Shown: piece by piece, positions 11,083-22,427 of the stretch
How the letters are laid out: every line of letters begins with the position of its first letter
Position numbering within the stretch: the stretch's first letter is position 1
Assembly (NCBI GenBank): GCA_934047225.1
Contig: OW203984.1
Location: 9,123,201 to 9,187,200 of the forward strand
From: Ypsolopha sequella
Taxonomy: Eukaryota; Arthropoda; Insecta; Lepidoptera; Ypsolophidae
DNA: 64,000 bases
Reading direction: 5' to 3'
Made by a program: the position numbers and the translations under genes
Notes under the pieces: generated by a model
Database searches by the model: none
Told to the model about the DNA's origin: nothing
What the model saw: only the letters and a program-made list of their open reading frames with translations

Positions 11083-11537
11083 TCAATAACTAGTAGTATT
11101 TTGTGCAACTGTAACATAATTTTAGACTATGGGACACGAGTGCTGTTTACGAAACAAACGAAGTGAGTTTCGTAATAGTTTTGCACGAGTGTCCCAATGT
11201 CTATTTATGTTCAGTTACACACAATACTTTATCTACGACCTTCAAAAATAACGTCTTTATTTATAATATTTTCAACTAACGTTTTCACGAAAAATGAGTA
11301 GAAAAACACTCGTTCATGAACCTAGGTTGCGTCGTCCCGATAATGCTGCCTTGAATGGCGTTGGAAGGATAAAGGAGTCGTGGCTTAAGAAAAAGGGTTG
11401 CGATTTATTTCTCGACTCTGTTTTTGATTGGATCTCTAGCGGTGTTATAATGTAAAATTATAACATCGGATAAACAATATAGGTAGTTATAAAACTGCTT
11501 TTGATATTGAAATTACCTTATTGCTGTATAGGAGTAG
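11083..11537 (+). repeat. Dispersed repeat C, copy 1 (holds the Helitron empty site)
   Basis: Collinear with 34,821-35,456: tagtattttgtgcaactgta, acaatactttatctacg, ttcatgaacct, ctctgtttttgatt, ataacatcggataaacaat. This copy lacks the 176-bp insertion present in the other, and the junction falls between bases 11,259 (a) and 11,260 (t). Confidence 0.7.
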
Positions 11538-11558
11538 ATAAAATACTCGTAGTTTTCA

Positions 11559-11937
11559 ATGGAAGTGCTCGTAAAGGCCCACTTTTATGCATCAAAACCG
11601 AACAGAAAGTCGATTATTTTGCACTAGGGCTTTGTTATTTTTTTTTTATTTATTTACAATGGTTGGCTAACCTGCAGCCTTTCCTGTGTACCATAAATGT
11701 TATACTTTTTTTCCACTGTTTAACGGCTCTGGATATAGTCCTTTTGAGCTAATTATAATTTAAAGTTCACAAGATTATATTTGTTTTATTTCCTCAAACT
11801 ATGCATTGAAAAACGTAGTATGATACACGGGCGTAAGAGCAATAAATTACTCGGTTACATTTAAAACACTCGCTACGCTCGTGTTTTAAATTGTCCTCGT
11901 AATTTATTCCTTTGCACCCTTGTCGCATAAATTACTA
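11559..11937 (+). repeat. Dispersed repeat D, copy 1
   Basis: Matches 20,229-20,617 at high identity: gtgctcgtaaaggcccactt, caatggttggctaacctgca, actgtttaacggctctggat. The distal part contains the palindromic block acactcgctacgctcgtgt between inverted ataaattac/gtaatttat motifs. The short reading frames it carries in each copy are not conserved with coding-like substitutions, so I treat it as non-coding. Confidence 0.65.
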
Positions 11938-12116
11938 TTTTGTAACTTTTATCTCCCATATTTACAGAGTCGATACTTACGTAAGTGTATCCCAGTTACT
12001 TATAACGTACATAATTAGTAACCGAAATATGAAGCAATATTACATAAGTATAAATGTAACAATAAAGAACTATAAAGAACAAAAAAAAACGCAGTCAGAT
12101 TACTTTTTTATACGTA

Positions 12117-12525
12117 CCCCTATTATAAATGCGAGAGTGTGATCGTTGGTTTGTCCTTCTTTCACGCAGCAACGGATCGACGTGATTTTTGCATAGACAT
12201 AGTTTATGGGCCGAAGAGTGACATAAAGGGCTATTATGTATCTTTAGTTGCCAACTGGATTGGGTGCCTATCATCAAAAACATATATATACTATCGAATT
12301 CCGATTGTCTAAGGATATGTTCGCACTTGAAGTGACGACATAGTTCGTAACTAGATCAATACCCACTGAAGGCAATTTTTAAAGTTCAGTTTTTATCTTT
12401 GTCTTTAATAATAGGCACCCAATCCAGTTGGCAACTAAAGATACAGAATAGAGGGCATAGGCTACTTTATATTCCGGGAAAATGCAAACTAAATCAGCGC
12501 GGGCGAAGCCGCGGGCAAAAGCTAA
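12117..12525 (+). mobile_element. Helitron-like repeat interrupted by a MITE
   Basis: The outer parts (attataaatgcgagagtg, gcagcaacggatcgacgtga, then ggctactttat and gcgggcaaaagctaat) are what I know as a common lepidopteran non-autonomous repeat whose 3' end reads like Helitron CTRR termini. A separate MITE splits it at about 12,228-12,454. The family label is from memory and should be treated as inference. Confidence 0.45.
12229..12454. mobile_element. MITE, TIR tgtatctttagttgcc, copy 1 (nested)
   Basis: Ends are inverted repeats (tgtatctttagttgccaact ... agttggcaactaaagataca, with gcacccaatcc / ggattgggtgc continuing inward). It matches 42,030-42,249, including ccgattgtctaaggatatgt and cacttgaagtgacgaca. 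It lies within the Helitron-like repeat, giving an insertion order. Confidence 0.7.
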
Positions 12526-12775
12526 TATACGAACTGTCAGTTATGTTATTTTTCCAATTTAATTTCTTGAAACACATTCGTAGATTGAATCTTTTTTTTA
12601 ATTACACAATTTAATTTTCTTGTCGCAAAAATGTAAATTAAGTCTGTAAGAAAAATCAGTGTACAAATACAAACCAACTTAAACTGTAATTGGTTTGCCT
12701 AGAATTTAATAAAAAAATATCTTTATAAGACTTTGTGGGCATTTATTAATATTTAGTCATATACAGGTTGTTAAG

Positions 12776-13001
12776 ATGAAGTTGCGGAAGCCGAAAACTG
12801 GCGATAGTACTTGTCCATACTAACAACTTTTCGTGAAAACGATTTCGAGAAAAAAATCTGTTGTTTCATACATTTTGGTCGGGTAGCTATGAAACTTTTA
12901 TAGAACAGCTGATTTTGTTCGCGATTCGAGGATTGGCTCCATAGTAAAAGTAAATCGTATGGACGGGTTCTATCGCTAGTTTCCAGCTTCCGCAACTTCA
13001 T
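12776..13001. mobile_element. Foldback MITE (family 'aagttgcggaagc'), intact copy
   Basis: A 226-bp element with TIR atgaagttgcggaagc and its inverted copy gcttccgcaacttcat. Inner similarity gactatcgcc-type blocks pair further inward. This uninterrupted copy is the reference for the interrupted one at 1,376-2,139. Confidence 0.7.
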
Positions 13002-13039
13002 AGTATAAGTATATTTATTAGTAGTTATGTATTACACTT

Positions 13040-13636
13040 TATTTAAGGGCCCGTTATCCCTGAAATTGAGCATCTCATTTTACATCAAATAGAACTGAAC
13101 TGAACTCTATGATCTTTTATTATAGTTTAAAATAGCGCGCTCTGAACCGCGGCTGTTACGACAACCGAAACATCGCGCGCTCTTAAAAAACATATTTTTC
13201 GCTCGAAAAACGTTATGGTAAAATTTTCAGAAAACCATCATAAGTACTTAATAAATTACATTTTTGTTAATTTCCTACGATTTGGTAATTTAAATTTCAT
13301 ATAAAACGAAAAAACCGTTTTTTTTTCGATCGAGCAAAGTGTAACGTATCGCGTTTTGAACCGTTAAAAATCTGCAGGAAGAATGTATCTGAGATATATA
13401 TATTTTTTTCAGACACAAAAAATCACAATTTCATGGTTTAAAATTAATCAGAAAAGAGACAAAATTGGGATAAGCCCCCTTAATACTGAAATGATTTTGT
13501 AGTGTTATACATCTACGAATAAGTAAAAGATTTAGTGAAACCGAATAAGAAACATTTTATGTACAACTAACCACACAGGACTGTAAAGGAATATTACATT
13601 TCGAAAACATTCACTAATGGGTTAAGGTGTGATGTA
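13040..13636. repeat. Dispersed repeat E (copy 1) and non-coding DNA
   Basis: 13,060-13,190 matches 42,855-42,990 in inverted orientation: aaaatagcgcgctctga, ggctgttacgacaacc, gcgcgctcttaaaaaa. The remaining 440 bp up to the Tc1 element shows no feature. Confidence 0.45.
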
Positions 13637-14907
13637 CACTATGTACGACAAGAGCGTGACCGGCAAAATTTATTTAAGGAATCGACTTAGGCAGTTGAAA
13701 ATCATAACACAATTAGTTCATTATGCTTACTTTGACGCTTTATTGATTAATACGGTGTCCAGTCCCTCTCGTTGTGTGTAATCGCCTGGCATCTTTGAGA
13801 CATACTTTGCACTAATTTTTCGGCGTAGTTGCGGGTCAGTGACCTCCATACACATTTTATATTGCGAGTCAGTTCGGCAACTGTTTGTGTGTTTGTTCCC
13901 CGCATCTTGAGCTTCATCAACGCCCAAACATTTTCAATCGGGTCGGCATCAGGTGACTGTGAGGGCCAGTCCAAGACCTCGATGATTTTTTCTGCCTTTC
14001 AGGCGGTGCACAGACGACTTCGGTGTTTGGGGTCGTTGTCTTCTTGCAAAATCCATTTATTGGTTTGTTTTGGGTACAACCTCTTAGCGGAAGGTAACAA
14101 AGCTTTTTCGTATATTTTTGTCATCCTGGCAGCATTCAGTGTCCCAGTGAATAAGTGCAAGTTGCCAAAACCTCTTTTTGAGAAGCATCCCCAAACATGC
14201 ACCTTCACGGGGTGTTTCACGGTTCGGATCACAAGTTTGTTATCGGCCGTTGACCAAGCACGAGACGTTATGTTTGATGCCCAAAACGATACTTCGTCAG
14301 AAAATATTACGTTACCCCAGTCACGGCCTTTGTTTTCCTGTGCCCAGGCCATTCTTTTTTGAATGTGTCTTACGGAAAGAAGCGGTTTATTGGTAGTACT
14401 TCTATATTTTATCTTGTTTTTTTCTAACCGTCTCGTGATAGCATCTAGGGACACATTGAGTCCTTTTTTCTTTAATATTTCCTGGGCAGAACGGAGAGGC
14501 AAGCGTGGATTTTTGACAAAACGTTGAACAATGCACTTTTCTTCTGCGGGCGACGTCTTTCTAACTTTACCACGCTGTGGCAGGTTATCAACGGTTTTAG
14601 TTGTTGCATATCGTCTTACCCATTTCGTCACGAAAGCCTTCGACTTTTTCAAATACTTCGCAGCCTGATCGCGCGACATTTTAGGTCCTTTAGGATGCGA
14701 GCACAGGAACACTGCTTCGTAGCGCGAATCGTACGCGGCACTCATGGCGGGAAAGGTGCTCTAACTGCAAAGATTGCGAGCGTATTGAATTTGTCGTCGC
14801 GATGCGTTTTAGGCAAAGAGTCCCTCTACTTGCTACAATATTTTTTTTTTCGCTAACAATATTAAAAATTAAAATTATGCCGGTTACGCTCTTGTCGAAC
14901 AGACTAG
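13637..14907 (-). mobile_element. Tc1-like (DD34E) DNA transposon
   Basis: About 1.27 kb, the normal Tc1 size. Both ends carry gacaagagcgt and ccggca in inverted orientation, within roughly 30-35 bp TIRs. A TA dinucleotide precedes each proposed terminus (13,635-13,636 and 14,908-14,909), as expected for Tc1/mariner. The exact first base is uncertain because the outer 12 bases of the TIRs differ. It carries a single transposase frame on the minus strand with one internal stop. Confidence 0.8.
13747..14745 (-). pseudogene. Tc1-like transposase with one nonsense codon
   Basis: The DDE transposase of a Tc1 element cuts and pastes it into TA sites. The minus-strand frame starts at the ATG 14,745-14,743 and would be about 332 residues, near the usual 340. 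N-terminal part: helix-turn-helix (SRDQAAKYLKKSKAFVTKWV). Catalytic motifs: VIFSDEVSF (first D), QEDNDPKH (second D) and DPIENVW (E), with 34 residues between second D and E. An in-frame TGA at 13,999-14,001 sits in the position where family members have Trp, after residue 248 and before the catalytic E. A translated product would therefore lack the third acidic residue. The frame resumes without any indel to a normal C terminus. Everything else looks intact, so this copy died recently. Confidence 0.85.
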
Positions 14908-14914
14908 TACTCAT

Positions 14915-16680
14915 TAGAATTTATCAAGACCTTTAACTCTATTTACATTTTTTCTACGTGTTCTGATCTAATGACCCTTTTATAATACAATGGATAAGCC
15001 GTCTCAATCATGTCATTCATCGGCCCAAATTATATTTCCTAAACTATAATAAGTATTTATTACGTTATCTAAGCAGGGTTGCCGGGTGGTTCAGATAAAA
15101 AACCGAACAATATCTATCAAATGATTCTTTTTACAATTTGTCGATTTTGACCAGAGCAAACTGAGAAAATTACCGAAAATTAACTGACTAAGGGAACGAC
15201 CAATCAAGGTCACGGATACAGCACGCGCCGGCGGATATGATTTTGCGAAACAGTAAATTAATGTATATAAATAGATTTTCGCAAATATTGAACCACCCAT
15301 ATTTCAGTATTTTCTTCATACCAAACACCGAAAACGGGCCTGAAATACCGAAAAGTTCGGTAAAAAACCGAACACCTTATATTTTATACTTATCTTTATG
15401 TTTTAAGGTGACATTCTGGATATTTTTTTCTAAGATCAATTACAATAAATTACCATTACAGATTGAGAGGTGGCGTTTCCTTTTTATGATCTCTCAGAGC
15501 AGTTCCAAAGCGAGGGATTTCGCAATAACTTACATAATGTCAGAGCAAGATAAATATGATACCAGTGTCTCACAAGCATGTTTATCTCACGTTAGTCACA
15601 AGTGTTACTTAATCCACAGGTAATCCAGGAGAGAAACTCAAATCCTTCTCAGTTTCAGAAAGCCCGAGCTAAATCGAACATTAGCTCAAAGTCAAGTTAG
15701 CATGTATTCCATCTGGCTTATTATTATAATGAGAACAGCAACTTTCCAGACTTACTTACATGCACAACTAAAATGAGTTTCGTACGTGCATAATCACTTT
15801 ATAAAGCCATTAAATTCTCAGTTTCGGCAAGGGAACTAATTTTGTAAAGACGATGCTCGGTAAACGGCTGCGAAAGTTTCAAATTGTAGCTCGAGTACTA
15901 ATAAGAAAATATATTATGTACCGGGAAAGTAGTTAAAGTCGTTGCATAGTATCAGTCAATTCGTCCTATTTTCGTTCAATTTTGCGGATCCCTGGACAGA
16001 ACGATTACGACTCGCCTGCTTTCAAAGGTCCTGTTTCAGCGTTTACGCGTCTCATCCTAGGTCACATCGACGCTTTCCATCACGAGTTGCTGTGGTAAGC
16101 ATAAGGCGATATGTAACAGGTTTAGCGTCCCTGTTACCTGTTTTGAAAAAACCCTCAGTGCGAGTGGGACGGATTCATGGAAAAGTAACAAAAAGTCGGT
16201 TTTTTATTAATATAAAATGTACTTAGCTATTTTGTTAAAAAGATTTTCAAGGAGACTTTACAAATACATAATATCCACATTTTGAATGCAAATTCACAAT
16301 GAAATTAGTAAGGATTTCAGAATTACAGGAAAAATTAATACAATTTAGAGGTCTTTTTGAAATTAAATTCTATCGAGAAAATTTCACCCAATCGCGTTTT
16401 CCTTCAGTGAGAATCTTAATCAAATACTCAATAAACATTTACCGACATTTAAATATTCGTACCGACAAACATCGAGCTGCTAATTTGGTGACACTAATCG
16501 CCTTAAGCCCATAGAGTAATTAAAAAAAAACGTGTGTGTATATAGCATTAGAGTAGATAACATTTATAAAACTTTGTTTTATTATAAATTTAAAAACTTT
16601 TGCCAAACGATAATTAACGTTTAAGTATTTATGTAGGTAGAGTGTTGAATCCGACGTGTTTAATAAAAAGTTTTCACATA
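14915..16680. other. 1.8 kb without recognised genes
   Basis: Contains a patch rich in 'aaaaaccgaac' motifs at 15,100-15,375 and a 128-codon open frame at 15,237-15,623 with no protein-like features (Lys/Asn/Ile/Phe-rich, no motif). 16,050-16,110 and 16,440-16,510 share short blocks with 20,760-20,870. Nothing is assigned. Confidence 0.35.
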
Positions 16681-16685
16681 AAGCT

Positions 16686-16728
16686 ATGGCTGCTTACGGA
16701 GTTTTCATCTTTACATTTATTACACTTG
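16686..16728 (+). CDS. Possible orphan first exon encoding a signal peptide
   Basis: An ATG at 16,686 opens a 14-codon stretch (MAAYGVFIFTFITL plus one base) directly followed by a strong donor GTGAGT at 16,729. Without splicing the frame stops two codons later. A short hydrophobic leader exon with a phase-1 donor is common in insect genes for small secreted proteins. I found no downstream exon that fits, so this may be chance. Only the exon and its donor are visible. Confidence 0.25.
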
Positions 16729-16739
16729 GTGAGTAATGT

Positions 16740-17190
16740 GCGTTATTCGGCGATGTGAAAACGCGACGGGCAGACAGATGTGGCTGTGTGCGAAACATTT
16801 ACGGAAATAGGGCATGTTTGACCTCTCCACACGTTCCGTTCCCTGTAAAATGTTTTGATGCAAAAGTTAATTAACAAAACGGAATGTTTTCTCTCTATTT
16901 TACTCGCGCCTCTCCGGTCATCATAACGACACTTTCGTGAAATACTAAGCATTTAATTCCGCGGACATTTACGTTTCAAAGTTTTGCTGCGTTGTTTGAA
17001 AACGAGCTTCTGAACGTACATGCACTTTATAAAAGCTTATGAGGACAATCTGAAATGCAATGAAAAGCTTGTTTTTATAATGTGTTTCATTTTTACATTT
17101 CATAAACTATAACAATGGAGACCTGTTTCTAAAAGGGGTCATGAATTTTTACCGATCACTATTTATTGCTAGCAGTTCCTAAAAACAAGT
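16740..17190. other. Non-coding, no feature recognised
   Basis: No reading frame or repeat identified between the possible leader exon and the dispersed repeat that follows. If 16,686-16,728 is a real exon, this would be intron. Confidence 0.3.
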
Positions 17191-18165
17191 CAAGTGGGAG
17201 TAGGGCCCACGCCCTGAGGGTTCCGTACCATCTTAATAAGTTAATATACTAAAATAATTTAAACAGAAAATACAAACGTAAACCTGCAAATTGCATGAAA
17301 CAAAACTGCAAAATAAGGTTGGTTGAGTATTCGGGATCGTAACCCTAAAAAATCGGCATTTTCAGTATTTAGTGTTTGAACACATATGATTAAATTAAAA
17401 ATTCCTAACTATTTTGGTCTTTGAGATAGACTCCGTAACAAAAATGGTCTAAGAATGACAGCTTTGATAGCCCCCCATTTCTTTTTTATTTTAAGTAGAT
17501 AAGTAAATACATTATGTATATTTTTATACTCTTCTCAATGAGTTCTAGACAATGACAATTCACATGCTAGGGTAAGAAAAAAAATCTCCATGTATGAGGC
17601 CTACCTGAAAAAAATGTTAATTATATTTAACACAACATGAAAATTTCAGATCTATATCTCATAGCCGTCTAAGAGCTAGAGACCCGTGACATACCGACGG
17701 AGAGACGGATAGTGGAGTGACACGTTTTAATATTAATTGACTCAATCAAACACTGACAAATAAAAAGATAGCGATGAAACTTTTGCAAAAATAATATTAT
17801 ACGAGTACTATAGTTTGGACATATATTTTTGGTGGCTTTTCAAACGTTTCTCGAAACCAGTGCAAGTAAATATAGTAAAGATTATATATTTATACAATAA
17901 GTTCTTTAATATCTACAATTTGATATCCATATGGTTTTTTTAAGGTTATATTTTTCTTTTGTTTTGGAAATATTTTGAACAATTTCCAATTATTAAAAAA
18001 AAAAATACACTGTATTATATGGGCAAATTAATGCTTTCTTTGTGTTTTTAAGTCTTAATCTTTAACGGTGCTGCAGTTGAGGCTGTGACATACGGACGTA
18101 CGGACAACGGAGTCTCACCATGAAGGTTCCTTTTGTACATTTTAGGTACTAAGGAACCATAAAAA
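17191..18165 (+). repeat. Long copy of the 'gggttccgtacc' repeat
   Basis: The head (caagtgggagtagggccca, then gagggttccgtacc) and a tail with cggacgtacggacaacggag and ttaggtactaaggaacc fit the dispersed family at 4,731-5,984. The block at 17,500-17,725 (gccgtctaagagctagagac, catgctagggtaag) recurs in inverted orientation at 36,515-36,750. No coding. Confidence 0.5.
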
Positions 18166-18205
18166 TATTGTTACAATGTGTAAAACGAAAACTTTATCCA
18201 GCAAT

Positions 18206-18436
18206 AGGTTTTTTAGGGTTCCTTACCCAGAAGGTAAGGGTTGGGACCCTATTACTAAGACTTCCCTGTCCGTATGTCTGTCCGTCTGTCACCAGGCTGT
18301 ATCTCATGAACCATGATAGTTAGAAAATAAATATTTATGGGGGCTCTCATAAAAGACACATGATTTTTTGCCGTTTTTATAAATAATGGAACGGAACCCT
18401 TCGTGCGCGAGTCCGACTCGCACTTGGCTGGTTTTA
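18206..18436 (-). repeat. Inverted copy of the 'gggttccgtacc' repeat
   Basis: Reads in reverse relative to 17,191: it ends with gcgcgagtccgactcgcact, the inverted head motif, and begins with ggttccttaccc, the tail. With the preceding copy it makes a tail-to-tail pair about 40 bp apart, which could form a long imperfect hairpin. Confidence 0.5.
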
Positions 18437-18439
18437 TTT

Positions 18440-19230
18440 AATTACCAAGTCACCAGTATAAGTATTCCCTCTCAATAATATCGCCATAATAACTATTACA
18501 AGCAATGCAATTAAGCCACATACATTTATATACATATAATTATGCAGCTATGCAATTGTACACAAGCTCTAGATTCCACTGGAACAGCCTTCTAGTTTGT
18601 AGTCTCACTTGTATGCTACCACGGGTTCTTATACTGTAGCTACCTCGCATAAATAAGAATAAGGTTTATTGTGGCTAACAACTTATGAAATATACAGGTT
18701 GTTGAATTGGCCAACAACTTACGTCACAGGGTAGGTTGTGTTCACGACGCGACGATTAATCCAAACAGTGGCATACAAAAAAAATACAATAATAAAATGA
18801 AGATATGCCCTTTTTATTTGTACGAAATTCCCTTGATAAATGGTGACTGCGGCACGAAGTGCTAGTACCACCGATGACATAGCCCAAGTTTTACATTATA
18901 ACATTATAATATTACATTATCATTGTTTACGTTGCTCAGAGCTAATGCCTGGAGTCAATGAAATATTTTAATTAACATCTTCCCTTGAAAATGGAGTAAA
19001 ATCCGAAACCGGTTGGGAGTTAACATGTAAATAAAGTGAAACTACGAGTATAAGTACTCGTACAAGTGTTTTTAATTCAAGATGTGTTTCAAGTTTCACC
19101 AAGTGCTGACAATCGCAAGCATAAACTGAACTATATATTTATGAAATGGCATGTTTCACGAAATCACATACAATTTTTTTCATAAAGTACAGTGATAGAT
19201 ACAATTTTAGTATTAGATACCCAAACAAAC
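18440..19230. other. Non-coding, no feature recognised
   Basis: AT-rich sequence without reading frames, repeats or palindromes that I can support. Confidence 0.3.
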
Positions 19231-19273
19231 TAATAACTCCAAAACTGAATTTTGCCAAAGATCCACATAATTT

Positions 19274-19411
19274 ATGCAAATAAAGATTTTTAATAATTTA
19301 CCAGACAGTCTCAAAGAAAAGCCCTACAATTTATTTAAGGAATTATTATTTGATTATTTAACAAAGCAAATAAATAAAGATTTTTTGAATTTAGGTCATA
19401 TTTTAATATAG
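19274..19411 (+). pseudogene. C-terminal scrap of a LINE reverse transcriptase
   Basis: A 45-codon frame ends the kind of sequence seen at the C terminus of CR1/Jockey-type RT proteins: IFNNLPDSLKEK, then NLFKELLFDYL. Upstream, the frame is closed by a stop four codons before. It is followed by AT-rich sequence with repeated tttatgcaaataaa motifs (19,271 and 19,567) resembling a LINE 3' untranslated region. It fits a 5'-truncated element; the assignment rests on one short motif. Confidence 0.35.
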
Positions 19412-20228
19412 ACAATTTATAGTTACTAAGAAATTTGGGATAATATTATAGATACTTTTATGAATAGATAATATAAAATGTGTACTCTAAAATTTGCATG
19501 CCTGAATAAGGTAAATTGTGCTGAACCAATTTTATGTACCTCATCATCTTTATGTAAACCACAATTTATGCAAATAAATTATCTTAATCTTTATCTGAGA
19601 TAAACCTGCATGGCCCAAAATATATGTATTTGTGCCTGAAGTTAAACGATATAGCTTACCTCCTATCATGTTTGGACGTTAAATTCGTTGCTAAAAAAAA
19701 AGAGGATGTTACAAGTGTTGACTGTTTTAAGGCGACATGTAAAAAAATAGAGGTGCTTCCTTTTGTGTCTTTCATGAAATACACGGAAAATTTTAATAAA
19801 TTTCTGGTAAGTATATGCATTTTGACCAATTTTGACTACATAATCTAGAGTTTTGAAATTGGAAAACATGTTTGAATAAATTTTCCTCGATAGAAATAAT
19901 TGTTGAAAAACAAACACACTTTTTCCCCTCGTTTGACGAATAGGAACCATATACAGAACTCAAACATATTTTTTTAGGTGTGTTTCAACAATATCTAGAG
20001 ATTTGGTATTTGAAATTTCGCTAGCTGTTTTAGTTTTTTAATCAAAATTAATCAACTAAAGTTTTTCGCTTTCGCTCTGAATCCGTCCCTCTCGCACTGA
20101 GCGTGTTTTCGCTTGGACTGATAGTGACAAAAAAAAAATTCACATAGCCTCTTAATCACTGTCCACACTGGAAAACACCTCTGACACGCTATCTGAGATA
20201 TAATATGTCGTGGCGATATTTTATTTTT

Positions 20229-20617
20229 CAATGCATGTGCTCGTAAAGGCCCACTTTTTATGCATCAAAACCGAACAGAAAGTCGATTATTTTGCCCTAG
20301 GGCTTTATTATTATTATTTTTTTATTTGTTTACAATGGTTGGCTAACCTGCAGCCTTTCCTGTGTACCATAGACGTTATACTTTTTTTTCCACTGTTTAA
20401 CGGCTCTGGATACAGTCCTTTTGAGCCAATTATAATTTAAAGTTCACAAGATTATATTTGTTTTCATTTCCTCACACTATGCATTGAAAAACGTAGTATG
20501 AAACACGGGCGTAAAAGCAATAAATTACTCGGTTACGTTTAAAACACTCGCTACGCTCGTGTTTTAAATCGTCCTCGTAATTTATTCCTTTGCGCCCTTG
20601 TAGCATAAACTACTATT
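20229..20617 (+). repeat. Dispersed repeat D, copy 2
   Basis: High-identity partner of 11,559-11,937. Here it stands without the neighbouring repeat C, showing that D is an independent unit. It ends after the palindromic acactcgctacgctcgtgt block and gtaatttattcctttgcgcc. Confidence 0.65.
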
Positions 20618-21389
20618 TCAGAAAGTTTGAACAACGCCACCTGAGCAAGAAGCTTCATTGTATGAGCGTCTTCGTTACAACGTTCTATAGACAAATGGAA
20701 TATAATAAACTTGACTGTTTGAACACGTAATTATTCAGTTGTCAATGTGGGTGTTTTTATTTAAGGCGATTACCATCGCCAAATTAGCAGCTCGATATTT
20801 GTCAGTACGAATATCAACGGAAACGACATTGAAATAACGTTCATATCAGCGCGCAATGCATAGTGGCTGTTACGACGCTCGCTGCGTCCTTGAAAGAGCG
20901 AAATAGGAGAAAATTATACTTTTCACATGGACGTGATTGTTCGATTGAATAATGTTATGTTATATTTATAGATATCAAGTTTATCTATTTATCAAAGCAT
21001 AAATGAATTCAATCGGCCAAGCCACCTAGGAGCAGTAGGAAATTCAAGCCAAAAAACACCATTCAGTTAAAAAAAATATTTCATGTAGAAGTTTTGGTGG
21101 TATGAAAAAGAAAAATGTTGTATAGGTTGTCTAAGAGTTGATTATTCGTAATACAGTTTTTCATTATTTTTGGTTTCGCTATAAACGAGGAGTAGGCTTT
21201 AGAAAGTACCCATTTGGCAATAGTAAGGCCCTTAATGTGACGTCACAACGAACCAATATTTGCGGATCATAAGCGATGTAAGAGTATAAATCTTCGTTTT
21301 TTTCAAGAATAAGGAATTGTTGTGTAGGTTTTTACGTATGTGTATCAATGCATAATATAGCACTTGAAATGATGCCGTAGCATTTAGTA
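20618..21389. other. Non-coding with a short shared block
   Basis: 20,760-20,870 (attgaaataacgttcatatc, gcgcgcaatgca) resembles 43,580-43,640 and, in inverted form, 16,440-16,510, so a further degenerate dispersed repeat is present. No gene. Confidence 0.35.
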
Positions 21390-21654
21390 TACAAAGTGTA
21401 ACAGAAAGATAAACCATATTTGAAGAGCTTATTTAGTCAATGGTATAGAACAACTTTTACTATGGAACAAAACCTGTACCTCGAAAAATAAATTTTACTG
21501 TTTCATAGAAAAATGCAATGCCGCTCAGCCGAAATGTATGGAAGGGCAGATATTTTTTTTGAGATTTCAGTGTTAGCTCCATAGTAAAAGTTGTTCTATA
21601 CCATTGAGTGAATAAGCTTTTCAAATATGGTTACACCTTTCTGTTACACGTTGT
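21390..21654. mobile_element. Palindromic MITE 'acgtgtaacagaaagg', copy 2
   Basis: Full-length family member. The left end has lost part of the TIR (tacaaagtgtaacagaaag, then a deletion of two bases), while the right end keeps tttctgttacacgttgt. The centre with gaaatgtatggaagggcaga is conserved. Confidence 0.7.
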
Positions 21655-21711
21655 CTACAAAATATAGTTTACTAAGTATCTGAGTAATATAATATTTAAA
21701 TCAGTTCCCTA

Positions 21712-21800
21712 TAATATTTTGAGAGAATACTAAGTAGTATTAAGTTCGCCTATGTACGAAATATATCTAGTGCAATAAAGGTTTTTATTATTATTATTAT
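21712..21800 (+). mobile_element. LINE 3' end with (TTA)n tail
   Basis: gagaatactaagtagtatta, agttcgcctatgtac, gtgcaataaagg, then a run of tta repeats. The same block occurs inverted at 51,622-51,719. AATAAAG immediately before a trinucleotide tail is typical of lepidopteran Jockey/CR1-type 3' ends. Only the untranslated tail survives. Confidence 0.55.
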
Positions 21801-22427
21801 GTCGTTCGTTAGGTTTCTGATATTGCGTACACCGTACTTCACAAGATTTTCGACGTATATGATTTTCAATTGGGTTATATCTTTTTTACTCGGGCTGAGA
21901 TCTTATCAGTCAAGTGACAGTTTACGAATGTGCACCTGAAACAACTTTGTCTTGGCGTTCACTTTAATTATTACGAGTAATGAAAGAAACTTGTTTTCGG
22001 GATCTTTCGTAGTATATTCACATTGGTCTAAATGAAAGATAAAATATTTAAAGATATTTTTGTAGAAAATAGTAATGGAAAAGTGAAAGTGATTTTGATT
22101 CGGGTTCGGCCTTCAATTTCAATGAATGAAGATTTTAAACATAACAGCTTTATTTTATTTTATAAAACCTAGGGATGAATAACTGTGGATAAATAAATAC
22201 AATAACAATATAGGTAAATAATAAATTGAATTTAGTCATGTTTAAATTTGAATCTAAAATATATCTATAAATATAAGACTATGTTCCAAAATAAAATGTT
22301 TTGTTCTATATTAGAACAAACTTTTTTTTCCCGGTTTGAGTAGGTTCCCATTACAAATTCTATAATTTCAGAAACGTCACAGGATCGATAAGCTACCGGT
22401 CCGAGTACAGTAATATCATAATTATTA

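Noticed and set aside
13999..14001. Frameshift suspected in the Tc1 transposase
   Set aside because: Both halves are in the same phase; a single in-frame TGA explains the break.
13829..14362. 177-codon plus-strand frame
   Set aside because: Antisense shadow of the Tc1 transposase on the minus strand.
15237..15623. 128-codon plus-strand frame
   Set aside because: Composition follows base composition, with no motif; probably chance.
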